Positions 1-8,153 of a stretch of DNA of 34,192 bases are shown one piece after another (position 1 is the first letter of the stretch; each line of letters opens with the position of its first letter). A program made the translations under genes and the position numbers. The DNA is from SICU01 sp038045445 (lineage in GTDB: Archaea > Nanobdellota > Nanobdellia > Pacearchaeales > GW2011-AR1): assembly GCA_038045445.1 (NCBI GenBank), contig JBBSYC010000009.1, positions 1 through 34,192 of the forward strand, read 5' to 3'. The notes under the pieces are model-generated. The model was not told the origin of the DNA, searched no databases, and saw only the letters and a list, made by a program, of their open reading frames with translations.

Positions 1-54
1 TTGGGAGGCTATTATTACTAAACGTTATTAGCCTCCTTAAGAGAGGTCACTCTC
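1..54. repeat. Left copy of a 54-bp perfect inverted terminal repeat
   Basis: Bases 1-54 are the exact reverse complement of 34139-34192; the match stops at base 55. The repeat holds two hairpins: GGAGGCTA (4-11) pairs with TAGCCTCC (29-36), and GAGAG (41-45) pairs with CTCTC (50-54) around a GTCA loop, so its inner edge coincides with a hairpin edge. It is richer in GC than its surroundings. Both copies lie 3' of an outward-transcribed gene, so an outgoing transcript would meet both in the same orientation. It could be a terminator-like dispersed repeat at which assembly broke, a recombination site, or a real terminal repeat. A TATA-like TTATTTATAAA follows at about 60-70. Confidence 0.9.
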
Positions 55-165
55 GAATATTATTTATAAATCTTTCGTTACTAGGAAATTAAGACACTTT
101 CATCAACTACCCTTCGAAATTGGCTTCGTGCCGAACAGAAACTGACTCAAATGTCAATCCAGCTC

Positions 166-480
166 TCAGGAATTTCTTCTTTTTATAGCAACAGATAAAT
201 CTTTATAATAGTCCATCAATCCTATTAGTCTTGCTTGGAATAAGTTTGGATAAATCCAATCAAATAATAATAATTGCCCACTGGGTTCTCTGCGAGGTTC
301 AAGATCTTTTAGATGTGGGCTTACATATGTTCTTTCATAAGTTTGATTGGGTTTAAAACCTAGCTCTTCTAATACTATATGGGATAATAAAGGATCATTA
401 GGATTTACTCTCTGCAAATCTTCATGTGCTTTGCATACTAAGAGAACTGCAGATTCAAATTCTTCAATATCTGTTGACAT
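166..480 (-). CDS. Hypothetical protein, 104 aa
   Basis: I do not recognise this protein. It is acidic in its first half, has no signal peptide or membrane segment, and contains an aromatic stretch (LLLFDWIYPNLF) at about residues 70-81. The ATG at 480 is supported by a TATA-like CTTTATAAA (minus strand, 502-513) about 27 nt upstream, which fits a leaderless transcript. It is divergent from the archease gene and its transcript would run into the left terminal repeat. The regulated-looking promoter and uninterrupted frame make it probably real. The 111 bp between its stop and the repeat hold no gene I can support. Confidence 0.6.
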   Translation of the reverse strand: MSTDIEEFESAVLLVCKAHEDLQRVNPNDPLLSHIVLEELGFKPNQTYERTYVSPHLKDLEPRREPSGQLLLFDWIYPNLFQARLIGLMDYYKDLSVAIKRRNS

Positions 481-501
481 TTTTAGTATAGTTGGTGCAT
501 C

Positions 502-513
502 CTTTATAAAATT
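502..513 (-). promoter_or_regulatory. TATA box for the 104-aa hypothetical gene
   Basis: An archaeal TATA-like sequence, read on the minus strand as AATTTTATAAAG, is centred about 27 nt before the ATG at 480. That spacing puts the transcription start at or next to the start codon. Confidence 0.5.
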
Positions 514-622
514 ATCGTGTCGCCTTACAACTCTTTAGCTCTATTTCATTCCCTTGGAGAACGTTGCACTAAAAATCAATCCTTCCAAGTATTCTGGAGA
601 ATAGAAAAGCACTTTAACTAAG

Positions 623-633
623 TTATTTATATG
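623..633 (+). promoter_or_regulatory. TATA box for archease
   Basis: TTATTTATATG is centred about 25 nt before the ATG at 653, which predicts a leaderless archease transcript. Confidence 0.55.
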
Positions 634-652
634 CTGGAGATTAGTTAGTTGA

Positions 653-1063
653 ATGATTAAAAAATTTGAGTTTCTTGGGCATACTTCTGAAGTCAAGTTT
701 CGGGCTTATGGTAAAAGTGTTAATGAGCTTTTTGAGAGTTGTGCCCTTGCAGTTTCATCCGTTCTTTCAAGGGGCATGAAAATTAAAGAACCAATTAAAA
801 AAGAGATTAATGTTTATGGTAAAGATAAAGAATCTATGCTTTACAAATTTATAGAAGAGATTATTTATCTATTTGATGCTGATGGATTTATAGTATCTAA
901 GGCTAAGGTTAATGTTGAGGGGAAATCTCTAAATGCAGTATTTTATGGAGATGAGTCTGTGAATTATAAAGACCTTGATGCAATTAAGTCTCCAACCTAT
1001 GCTGAAATGTATGTAAAAAATAATGGAAAAAAGTGGGAATGTCAAGTTGTGTTGGATGTTTAG
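653..1063 (+). CDS. Archease, RtcB RNA-ligase activating protein
   Basis: Archease helps RtcB complete repeated rounds of tRNA-exon ligation by promoting guanylylation of the ligase. The 136-residue length is normal for the family. The opening has the archease pattern (FLGHTSEVKFRAYG, residues 7-20, corresponding to the usual HTADIGIRAYG) and the C-terminus ends in VVLDV, matching the family ending VILDI. The second acidic position of the usual HTAD motif is Glu (HTSE) here, a conservative change near the metal site. The middle contains the typical helix with FIEEIIYLFD. rtcB follows 30 nt downstream, an arrangement common in archaea. It has its own TATA box and no Shine-Dalgarno site. Confidence 0.93.
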   Translation: MIKKFEFLGHTSEVKFRAYGKSVNELFESCALAVSSVLSRGMKIKEPIKKEINVYGKDKESMLYKFIEEIIYLFDADGFIVSKAKVNVEGKSLNAVFYGDESVNYKDLDAIKSPTYAEMYVKNNGKKWECQVVLDV

Positions 1064-1064
1064 G

Positions 1065-1072
1065 TATTTAAA
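1065..1072 (+). promoter_or_regulatory. TATA box for rtcB
   Basis: TATTTAAA begins just after the archease stop and is centred about 26 nt before the ATG at 1094. This favours a separate leaderless rtcB transcript and favours ATG 1094 over the TTG at 1088. Confidence 0.5.
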
Positions 1073-1093
1073 GATGGAATTTGAATATTGTAC

Positions 1094-2518
1094 ATGAAAG
1101 AAAAAGTGAAGAGAATTAGTGAATATATCTATGAACTGCCTAAACAAGACGGAATGAATGTGCCTGGAAGAATATTTGCTTCTGATAAATTATTTGAGAA
1201 AATAAAGAATGACTTGACTTTACAACAGGTTAAGAATGTTGCCAAACTTCAAGGAATCGTTGGATATTCAATAGCCATGATGGATGCGCATCAGGGATAT
1301 GGGGCTCCAGTGGGGGGAGTGGCTGCTTTTGATATAAAAAGGGGTGTTGTAAGCCCTGGAGTCATAGGCTTTGATATTAATTGTGGTGTTCGCCTTCTTG
1401 CTTCTGATTTGGACAAAAAAGATTTCATAAAAAAAAGAAAAGATGTTCTTAAAGAGATATACAAGAATGTGCCTTCTGGCGTTGGAAAGAAAAGTGATTT
1501 TAGAATTAGCCAAAAAGAGATAGATGATGTTCTTGTCAGAGGAGTTGAATGGGCAATTGAAAAGGGGTTTGGTGAATCAAGAGATATTGAATATTGTGAA
1601 GATAATGGAAAAATTGAAGGTGCTGACTCAAAAAAAGTCTCTGCGAAAGCAAGAGGAAGAGGAATGAACCAACTTGGTAGCCTTGGTGCTGGAAATCATT
1701 TTCTTGAAATACAGGAGGTTGAAAAGATTTATGACAAGAAAACTGCTGGAATTTTTGGAATTAATAATGTTGGACAGATTACTGTAATGATTCATTCTGG
1801 AAGCAGAGGTCTTGGGCATCAGGTTGCTTCAGATTATATGCAGATTATGGAAAAAGAATATGGCTGGAAACATTTACCTGACAGGCAACTTGCTTATGCG
1901 CCTATTGAATCCCCTTTGGGAAAAGATTACATTGCTGCTATGAGGTCTGCTGCTAATTTTGGATTTGCAAACAGGCATTTGATTATGCATCAAGTTAGAA
2001 AAAGTTTTACTAAATATTTTCCTAAATGTGACCTTAAGCTAGTATATGATGTTGCTCACAATATAGCTAAATTTGAAGAGTATGAAATAAATGGCAAAAA
2101 AAAGCTATTATGTGTGCATAGGAAAGGAGCCACAAGGAGTCTTGGACCTGGAAGAAAAGAGATTCCTTCTGCATACAGAAAGTTTGGCTCTCCAATACTT
2201 ATTCCAGGCACAATGGGAACTTATTCTTATGTCTTAGTTGGAACAAAAAAAGCAGAAGAGATTAGTTTTGGAAGTACTGCTCATGGTGCTGGAAGAGTCA
2301 TGTCAAGAAGTTCTGCTTCCAAGCAGATAACTCCTGAAGACTTGTCAAAAGAGATGAGAGAAAAAGATATTCTTCTTGAGGTTGGAAGCTTAAGAGGTGC
2401 TGTTGATGAAGCACCTTCTGCGTATAAAGATGTTAATGAAGTTGTTCGCGTTAGTGATGAACTTGGAATAGGAAAACTTGTTGCAAGGCTAAAACCACTT
2501 GGAGTTGTGAAGGGCTGA
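1094..2518 (+). CDS. rtcB: RtcB, GTP-dependent RNA-splicing ligase
   Basis: RtcB joins 2',3'-cyclic-phosphate and 5'-hydroxyl RNA ends, the final step of archaeal tRNA splicing. All manganese ligands and the nucleotidyl-acceptor residue are visible: Asp94 and Cys97 in GFDINCGVR, His202 in GAGNHFLE, His234 in HSGSRGLGH, His322 in DVAHN, and the guanylylated histidine at His397 in HGAGR. The protein ends KPLGVVKG, as in archaeal and human homologues. Length (474 aa) matches the Pyrococcus enzyme (about 480). The start is taken at ATG 1094; a TTG at 1088 would add two residues but does not fit the TATA spacing. Its partner archease is directly upstream. Confidence 0.97.
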   Translation: MKEKVKRISEYIYELPKQDGMNVPGRIFASDKLFEKIKNDLTLQQVKNVAKLQGIVGYSIAMMDAHQGYGAPVGGVAAFDIKRGVVSPGVIGFDINCGVRLLASDLDKKDFIKKRKDVLKEIYKNVPSGVGKKSDFRISQKEIDDVLVRGVEWAIEKGFGESRDIEYCEDNGKIEGADSKKVSAKARGRGMNQLGSLGAGNHFLEIQEVEKIYDKKTAGIFGINNVGQITVMIHSGSRGLGHQVASDYMQIMEKEYGWKHLPDRQLAYAPIESPLGKDYIAAMRSAANFGFANRHLIMHQVRKSFTKYFPKCDLKLVYDVAHNIAKFEEYEINGKKKLLCVHRKGATRSLGPGRKEIPSAYRKFGSPILIPGTMGTYSYVLVGTKKAEEISFGSTAHGAGRVMSRSSASKQITPEDLSKEMREKDILLEVGSLRGAVDEAPSAYKDVNEVVRVSDELGIGKLVARLKPLGVVKG

Positions 2519-2521
2519 CAA

Positions 2522-2535
2522 TATATTAATAAACT
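2522..2535 (+). promoter_or_regulatory. TATA box for the first surface-protein gene
   Basis: An AT-rich box (ATATTAATAAACT) is centred about 27 nt before the ATG at 2555. Confidence 0.45.
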
Positions 2536-2554
2536 ATACATCTCTCTTTAGTTG

Positions 2555-4081
2555 ATGTCAAAAAGAGTGATTTTAATATCATTATTTTTTGTTTCTCTAT
2601 CAGCCGTTATCTTTCTCTCAAGTGCTCAATTCACTAGTCAAATAGTTATGGATAAGGGAAGTAACTTTGAAAGAAGCTGTGGCAATGATCTTTGCACAAT
2701 TACAATATATTCTTATGATAAATATTTCAATAGGAATGGTCAATGGGAAGAGATAGATGAAAACTGGCACAGGTGTGGAGATAATTTTTGCACAAATAAT
2801 TACTATTTTAACACAATTGCTGATGAAGAAGGTTTAGTGACTATAAATTCAGATAATGTGCAGTTTTCACAAAGAATCTCAGGTTTTGCAAATTCAAATG
2901 TTGTACTATTAGAGCCAATAATAAGAGGAAGCACACTCACCTATCTGAATGTTATTCCAAATGTTGACCTAAGATATCAATATTTACCCCATAAACTAAA
3001 AGAAGAGTTAATAATAAAGGAACCCTTGAATAATATTGAAGAGGATTTGCAAGTTTCATTTGACCTAAATGGTGAACTATCTCTTGTTTTAGAGGAACCT
3101 TTTATTTGCGATAATAATAGAAACTGTAAGACTCTCAATTATACGTTAAGCAGAAATAAAATAGATATAATAATTCCGAGAGAATTCTTAGCAAGCGAAA
3201 ATTTAAGATATCCTATAATCATTGACCCAAGTTTTACAATAGGTAATTCTTCAATTGTCTGGAATGGAAGAGTAGAAGAATACTTTGACGGGGATTTATT
3301 TGGATATATAAGAATAAGCAATCCAACAAGTTTAGATGTAGGAAAAACTGCAAATGGTTCCGCAAGAGCAGATTTGGATTGGAATCTTGAAGGAATACAA
3401 AATCCAGATGTCATTAACAATGCTACTTTGAGATTATTTATTGAAAATGTTATTTCGCAGAACTTCATCAATATAACCAACATGGAAAAAAACAGCAGTC
3501 AATGGTCTAATGATCTCGTAGGCAATCAGCATTTTTATACAGATATGAGAAATGGTACAGTTTATTCAAACATGGTATTTACATCTAATATCAGTAACTT
3601 CTCACAAGATTTCATATTTACTCAACAAGGTTTGGATTATCTAGGTATTGCATTTAATTCAACCAATAGATTTAGCACAGGGATAGATACTCTTTTTTCT
3701 AAAGAAGTTACTATTTCTGCAAGAGATAATGTAAATTCAAGCAGAAGACCTCAGTTGGTTATTGTTTATGATCTTAGCAATTCTTCTATTAATGATGCAA
3801 TCATAGAAGGTATTAATAATTCTCTGCCAAATAACCCTATCGTAAGCGATCAACAAATTTATATCCTAAATCAAAATGGTCAACATTCGCTTGGAAGATT
3901 TGATAAAACTACTACTCTAAATAATCAAACTTGGTCTTTCAATTATGTAAATTATGGAGAATCTTTGGTTAATATGTCTTCTTTGTTCAATATTCTAAAT
4001 GTTTGGCAAAATTCATCGTTAAATTATACAGAAATTGTTGATCAGGTTCAAAACTTTATAAATAATACATTGATACAATGA
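2555..4081 (+). CDS. Secreted DNRLRE-like surface protein
   Basis: A 508-residue exported protein. Residues 1-25 form a signal peptide (lysine-arginine, hydrophobic core, then SSAQ). Cysteine pairs follow in the RSCGNDLC and HRCGDNFC segments. From about residue 225 to 400 the pattern resembles a DNRLRE domain: an opening DPSF strand, NATLRLFIENV in the middle, and a closing RRPQLVIVYD strand. N-glycosylation sequons are very frequent, which suits an archaeal cell-surface protein. No C-terminal membrane anchor or sorting signal is visible. The last bases overlap the next gene by 4 nt (ATGA), so translation is probably coupled. ATG 2555 is preferred over the TTG at 2552. DNRLRE domains occur in extracellular carbohydrate-associated proteins; a function here is not established. 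Confidence 0.75.
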   Translation: MSKRVILISLFFVSLSAVIFLSSAQFTSQIVMDKGSNFERSCGNDLCTITIYSYDKYFNRNGQWEEIDENWHRCGDNFCTNNYYFNTIADEEGLVTINSDNVQFSQRISGFANSNVVLLEPIIRGSTLTYLNVIPNVDLRYQYLPHKLKEELIIKEPLNNIEEDLQVSFDLNGELSLVLEEPFICDNNRNCKTLNYTLSRNKIDIIIPREFLASENLRYPIIIDPSFTIGNSSIVWNGRVEEYFDGDLFGYIRISNPTSLDVGKTANGSARADLDWNLEGIQNPDVINNATLRLFIENVISQNFINITNMEKNSSQWSNDLVGNQHFYTDMRNGTVYSNMVFTSNISNFSQDFIFTQQGLDYLGIAFNSTNRFSTGIDTLFSKEVTISARDNVNSSRRPQLVIVYDLSNSSINDAIIEGINNSLPNNPIVSDQQIYILNQNGQHSLGRFDKTTTLNNQTWSFNYVNYGESLVNMSSLFNILNVWQNSSLNYTEIVDQVQNFINNTLIQ

Positions 4082-7000
4082 TAAAAAACAAATTTAACTT
4101 GAAAAATACATTTTTGTTATTTGGAATTATATTTTCATTTGGTTTTTTAGCTAATTTTGTAAGTTCTGTTGAGTGTGGTAGTACCCCAAGCGATGGTTGT
4201 ACGGTTTCTCAAAACACTAATTTTACTACAAACATATATAATTTGCCTAATGGTATAGATATTGTTGCTGATGGAATAACTCTTGATTGTAAGGGATCAA
4301 CCTTGATTGGAACAGGTACTGGAATAGATGCTGGAGGAAGAGATAATTTGGTAATTAAGAATTGTCGTTTAGATAACTATGGAATTTCACTATATCTTAG
4401 GTATATTGGGTCTTGTCCTTTTTCAATAAACTCTGCAAATAGTAATAAGATAATTAATAATACTTTTTATAATTCCACAACTTATGGAATTTATTTAGGT
4501 GGGGGGTCATGTAATAATCCTTCTGGGGAATATTTCTCAAGCAATAACTATTTTGCGGATAATTATTTTTTAAGGAATTCAAAAGGAGCTTTTATATTTA
4601 ACTCGAGAATTTCTAATTTTACAAGAAATAATTTTGTAAATAATACAATTTATGGAATACATCTTTCTAATGGTGCTTATGATTCAATTATATATAATAA
4701 TTCTTTCTATAATACATCTATTAGGTATGATGAAACCAATAGTAATCAATATTGTCAAAATAATCAGTACCCTAACAATTATTTTAATGGGGCTGTCGGA
4801 CCTCCTTGCGGGTGCATAATTCCACAAGATGAATTTACCGTTACTTCTAGCGAGATTTTTTGTCACGGAAATTATAGTCTTCCAAATGGTTTTGTCATCG
4901 GAGGAACTATAGAATTAAATTGCAATAATTCTTTGTTAACTGGTTCAGGAGGTGGAATTGGAATTGAAATGGGCCAGTCTACTAATGCTAATATATCAAA
5001 TTGCCTAATTGAGAATTATTTGACTGGTGTTTTAATGAGTTATAATGGTGTTTGTAACGCCCCTATTTACCTTAGCAGTTCCAATTCTTTTTATAATAAC
5101 CTCTTAAGATATAATAATAGAGGGTTTGAACTAGCTGGGGCTTATTGCAATACCCCAATTAGTTTTGGATTGCACAGTGTAGATAATAATAAGATAATTA
5201 ACAATACTATTATTAATAACACTCGTGGAATTTTTGGCGCTTATACTAGATATAATAATATTTCTTTAAATAATATCAAAGATAACTCCAAGGGTATTGA
5301 ATTTAATCAATTCGGAGTATCTGATAACAATATATACCATAATAATTTTATTCAAAATAATGTTTCTGCAAAGGTTTCTAGCCCTAATTATAACTGGAAT
5401 ATTTCAGGACATGGAAATTATTGGATGGATTATGATTCTGCTGGAGAAGGTTGCAATAATGTAAATTTTGATCAGTTTTGTGATTCTCCATATAATATAA
5501 GTGGTGGAAATTTAACAGACTTCTTCCCATATGTTGTTCAAGATGGCTGGCTTCTAGGACCACAAGTATCTCAACCAATTCCTGTTCAAGTAATTCCAGA
5601 TGTAGATATGGTTAAAGGGAAGACAACTTTAATCAGAATACCAATAACTTTCACTAGTGTTTTGTCTAATGATACAATAACTCCCAATGTAACTGTTTAT
5701 TGGAATGGGACATTTGTTGGTCAGGACCTAACAACTTCTTTCAGTTACAATGAAACAAAAAACATTGATTTCTGGTATGTTCCACAAAATGTTGGGAATA
5801 ACCTTCCAATTTCTGTAATGGTCAGCGGAACGAGTGCTAATGGGATAAATTATACAGATAGCAATAGTAAGAGTGTGAATGTTGTACAGACTAGAAACTT
5901 TACTTTAACTTTTGTGAGTGTTGATGGACCAACAAACTTTATAGATACTGCTGAAGATGCTTTGAATTATATTAACAAACTTTATCCAATAAAAGATGAT
6001 GGAGTAAAATATGCGATTAATATAAGTAATATGGAAAGTGGTTCTGGACAAGGAGTAAGTTATCGATTGCTTTCCAATATTTATAAGAGCACTTTAATTG
6101 CTGGAGAGCTTCCTGAAAGAGCAGTAGGAGTTGTTCCAGACGGATGGTTTAGTGAAAAATTAGGTCCAGGACATGAAAATGTTAAAGGCTATGCAAAACT
6201 TCTTTATCATAAATCTATATTAGTTGAAGAAGATTCTAACGATTTCAATGATTATGTTTCAGCTCATGAGTTAGGGCATACTTACGGATTATGCGATGAG
6301 TATAATGAAACTGATTGGGATAGGCAAAATGGAATATTTAATAATTTATGCTATAACGGAGACTCAGATAATGATGAGATTTTGGATTCTGTTTGTATTC
6401 CTGGTGGTTGTCCAACATCTAGTTTAGAACCTCTAAGTGGATTCCCAGATAGTTGGCCTTTAGGGAACATGATGGGCAGTACAAGTAATTTGTTTGCATG
6501 GATTGCTAAGGATAGCTATGAACATATATTTAATGAATTTAAACATGAAAGCCCCGAGTTTAAAGATAAAAGGGTTGTTATTAGTGGTATTATAAATAAA
6601 ACTAGCAACACCTCCACTTTTGACCAGTTCTATACAATTGGTTCTGGACTAGCCTTTAACCTTAGTGAATATGTTTCGGGAAGTTACTCCATAGAGGCAT
6701 ATGTGAATAATACTTTAAATTATAAATTCTCTTTTAATGTATCATTTTTAGATATTTTCTCTGGTGGAGAAACTATAGAAAATAACGAAACTGCATTTGA
6801 ATTTACGTTGCCTTATTATACCAACCTTACAAGATTTGTATTAAAGGAGAATAATATTTCTAAATATGAAAAGAATGTTTCTGCGAACATCCCAAACCTA
6901 ACTCTAATCTCTCCAATAGGAGGACAAACTTATTCTAATGAAGAAATATTAGTTAATTGGTCTGCATCAGATATAGATCCTGGAACTAATTTAAGCTATG

Positions 7001-7470
7001 CAGTTTTATTCAGCTCTGATAATGGAATGAATTATAGAACTTTGATATTCGACTATAATTCAACTTGGTTTAATTTAAGTTCTAATAATTTAGGAGACAG
7101 TGACAAATATTTGATAAAGGTTCTAGCAACTGATGGAGTTAATACAAACTTTAGCCTTATGAATCGGACCTTTGAGATAGATAATGATCTGCAAATAAGA
7201 AACTTTTCGATAATTTACCAAAATAATACAGAAGCCATATTTAGAATAATTCTTAACAATACATTAAGCCAAACTATTAGTAATATTACTTGGGAATTTA
7301 ATGGTGGTCAAAATGTTAAAACCTCTCAATATAATATAAATTTACAGCCATTTGAAGAAAGTTTATTCTTTATTTATCATAATTATTCTGTGGGTGGCAA
7401 TTATAATGTTAGCTTCAAAGCAAGAAGCAATGATTACATTGAAAGTGAAACAATTGAGGTGATTATATGA
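4078..7470 (+). CDS. Secreted beta-helix protein with M64-like metalloprotease domain
   Basis: A 1130-residue exported protein. After a signal peptide (about 1-32) come two homologous right-handed parallel beta-helix blocks (about 33-260 and 265-480), each opening with a cysteine-rich strand and an LPNG turn and rich in short NNT/NNN rungs. A beta-sandwich linker (about 495-610, CARDB/Ig-like) follows. The protease domain spans about 610-870: zinc-binding HELGH at 730-734 followed by YGLCDEY, as in IgA-peptidase M64 enzymes, and a later GNMMGS that could be a Met-turn. The C-terminal 250 residues are Ig-like strands. No membrane anchor is seen. It is translationally coupled to the upstream DNRLRE-like gene. 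The substrate is unknown; a peptide-bond-cleaving surface enzyme with a glycan-binding beta helix is an inference. Confidence 0.8.
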   Translation: MIKNKFNLKNTFLLFGIIFSFGFLANFVSSVECGSTPSDGCTVSQNTNFTTNIYNLPNGIDIVADGITLDCKGSTLIGTGTGIDAGGRDNLVIKNCRLDNYGISLYLRYIGSCPFSINSANSNKIINNTFYNSTTYGIYLGGGSCNNPSGEYFSSNNYFADNYFLRNSKGAFIFNSRISNFTRNNFVNNTIYGIHLSNGAYDSIIYNNSFYNTSIRYDETNSNQYCQNNQYPNNYFNGAVGPPCGCIIPQDEFTVTSSEIFCHGNYSLPNGFVIGGTIELNCNNSLLTGSGGGIGIEMGQSTNANISNCLIENYLTGVLMSYNGVCNAPIYLSSSNSFYNNLLRYNNRGFELAGAYCNTPISFGLHSVDNNKIINNTIINNTRGIFGAYTRYNNISLNNIKDNSKGIEFNQFGVSDNNIYHNNFIQNNVSAKVSSPNYNWNISGHGNYWMDYDSAGEGCNNVNFDQFCDSPYNISGGNLTDFFPYVVQDGWLLGPQVSQPIPVQVIPDVDMVKGKTTLIRIPITFTSVLSNDTITPNVTVYWNGTFVGQDLTTSFSYNETKNIDFWYVPQNVGNNLPISVMVSGTSANGINYTDSNSKSVNVVQTRNFTLTFVSVDGPTNFIDTAEDALNYINKLYPIKDDGVKYAINISNMESGSGQGVSYRLLSNIYKSTLIAGELPERAVGVVPDGWFSEKLGPGHENVKGYAKLLYHKSILVEEDSNDFNDYVSAHELGHTYGLCDEYNETDWDRQNGIFNNLCYNGDSDNDEILDSVCIPGGCPTSSLEPLSGFPDSWPLGNMMGSTSNLFAWIAKDSYEHIFNEFKHESPEFKDKRVVISGIINKTSNTSTFDQFYTIGSGLAFNLSEYVSGSYSIEAYVNNTLNYKFSFNVSFLDIFSGGETIENNETAFEFTLPYYTNLTRFVLKENNISKYEKNVSANIPNLTLISPIGGQTYSNEEILVNWSASDIDPGTNLSYAVLFSSDNGMNYRTLIFDYNSTWFNLSSNNLGDSDKYLIKVLATDGVNTNFSLMNRTFEIDNDLQIRNFSIIYQNNTEAIFRIILNNTLSQTISNITWEFNGGQNVKTSQYNINLQPFEESLFFIYHNYSVGGNYNVSFKARSNDYIESETIEVII

Positions 7471-7480
7471 AAGGAGGTGA
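7471..7480 (+). promoter_or_regulatory. Strong Shine-Dalgarno site
   Basis: AAGGAGGTGA lies 3 nt before the ATG at 7484 and matches the archaeal anti-Shine-Dalgarno sequence closely. Such a site is exceptional in this window, where most genes appear leaderless, and it fits a gene translated from the middle of a surface-protein transcript. Confidence 0.8.
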
Positions 7481-7483
7481 AAA

Positions 7484-7753
7484 ATGAGTTTTTTTAAGAT
7501 TACTTGGAAGAAAATAGTATTTACAATAATATTATTAGGGTTATTTTTAATTACTGGTTTTATATGTTCCCCTGCCTATGCAGATCCAATTGGTATGATT
7601 TCTAGTTGTTGGAAACCTGTAGAGAGCATATTTTTTGAACCTACGTTTATAGCATTTCACTATCCTTGGCTTATTTTATTTTATTTTATTTTATTTTATT
7701 TATTAGTTTGTTTGATAAACTATTTATTAAATAAAGTAAAGTATAAAAGATGA
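7484..7753 (+). CDS. Small two-span membrane protein
   Basis: An 89-residue protein of unknown function. It has an N-terminal hydrophobic segment (about 11-31) that may be a signal peptide ending near PAYADP or a membrane span, and a second very hydrophobic segment (about 60-82) built of Leu, Ile, Phe and Tyr. The second span is encoded by six exact TTATT repeats, so gain or loss of one unit would shift the frame inside the membrane segment. It has the best ribosome binding site of the window and overlaps the next, degenerate, frame by 4 nt. It sits between the metalloprotease gene and a remnant of a duplicated domain, so it may belong to a rearranged region. Confidence 0.6.
   Translation: MSFFKITWKKIVFTIILLGLFLITGFICSPAYADPIGMISSCWKPVESIFFEPTFIAFHYPWLILFYFILFYLLVCLINYLLNKVKYKR
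7671..7700 (+). repeat. Pentanucleotide tandem repeat (TTATT)6
   Basis: Six uninterrupted copies of TTATT lie inside the coding region of the small membrane protein and are translated as a hydrophobic L/I/F/Y run. Five is not a multiple of three, so slippage by one unit breaks the frame. Simple repeats like this in surface or membrane genes are a known basis of phase variation in bacteria. Confidence 0.9.
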
Positions 7754-7983
7754 ATTTATTGTGGTTATTAGAGGCTACCGAATTTGTAGTTGGAACATTT
7801 GTAGGGTGGGATTTGACAACTACATTTAGCCATAATCAAAGCAAGAATGTTGATTTCTGGTATGTTCCTCCAAATGCAGGAACCAATATTCCAATTTCTA
7901 CAATAGTCAGTGGAACAAGTGCTAACGGAATAAACTATACAGACTCAAATAGTAATAGCAAGAGGGGTAGTAACAAAGAATAA
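7750..7983 (+). pseudogene. Remnant of a duplicated Ig/CARDB-like surface domain
   Basis: A 77-residue frame whose core (about residues 15-70) is clearly homologous to about residues 544-600 of the upstream metalloprotease. Shared stretches include GTFVG-DLTT, DFWYVP and VSGTSANGINYTDSNS. Most DNA differences are synonymous, so the two copies diverged under protein-level selection before this one was cut down. After the shared block the frame breaks at a G run near 7968: the downstream VVQTRN sequence of the intact gene reappears as VVTKNK in another frame. There is no signal peptide and no complete domain. I read it as a pseudogene fragment. Its ATG overlaps the preceding stop (ATGA), so a short peptide might still be made. 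Confidence 0.75.
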
Positions 7984-7984
7984 G

Positions 7985-8004
7985 CTGTGGAATCCTATCC
8001 ACAG
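7985..8004 (+). other. Stem-loop after the pseudogene
   Basis: CTGTGGA and TCCACAG form a perfect 7-bp stem with a 6-nt loop directly after the last stop of this gene group. No U-run follows, so its role as a terminator is uncertain; it may protect a 3' end. Confidence 0.45.
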
Positions 8005-8068
8005 AATACCCAATGCTAATAAGTGAAATTCTATTTATTTGCAAAGCCTAAAAACTGATAATATTTGC

Positions 8069-8086
8069 AGAAAATTGATATTTTCT
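8069..8086 (+). other. Stem-loop in the 170-bp intergenic region
   Basis: AGAAAAT and ATTTTCT form a 7-bp AT-rich stem around a TGAT loop, about 35 nt before the TATA box of the next gene. The sequence shows the pairing; function is unknown. Confidence 0.35.
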
Positions 8087-8120
8087 AGCTCATAGTTGCT
8101 AACTAGGATTATTCAAGCAA

Positions 8121-8131
8121 TTATTTATAAA
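8121..8131 (+). promoter_or_regulatory. TATA box for the second surface-protein operon
   Basis: TTATTTATAAA is centred about 27 nt before the ATG at 8154. It probably drives the two surface-protein genes and arvA, which are packed without a further promoter until arvB. Confidence 0.6.
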
Positions 8132-8153
8132 CCTGCGACGGCATCACATAATT

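Noticed and set aside
1088..1093. TTG as rtcB start
   Set aside because: The TATA box spacing and family alignment (Cys97, His397) fit the ATG at 1094 better.
7671..7700. T-rich transcription terminator
   Set aside because: The tract is interrupted by A every fifth base and lies inside an open reading frame.
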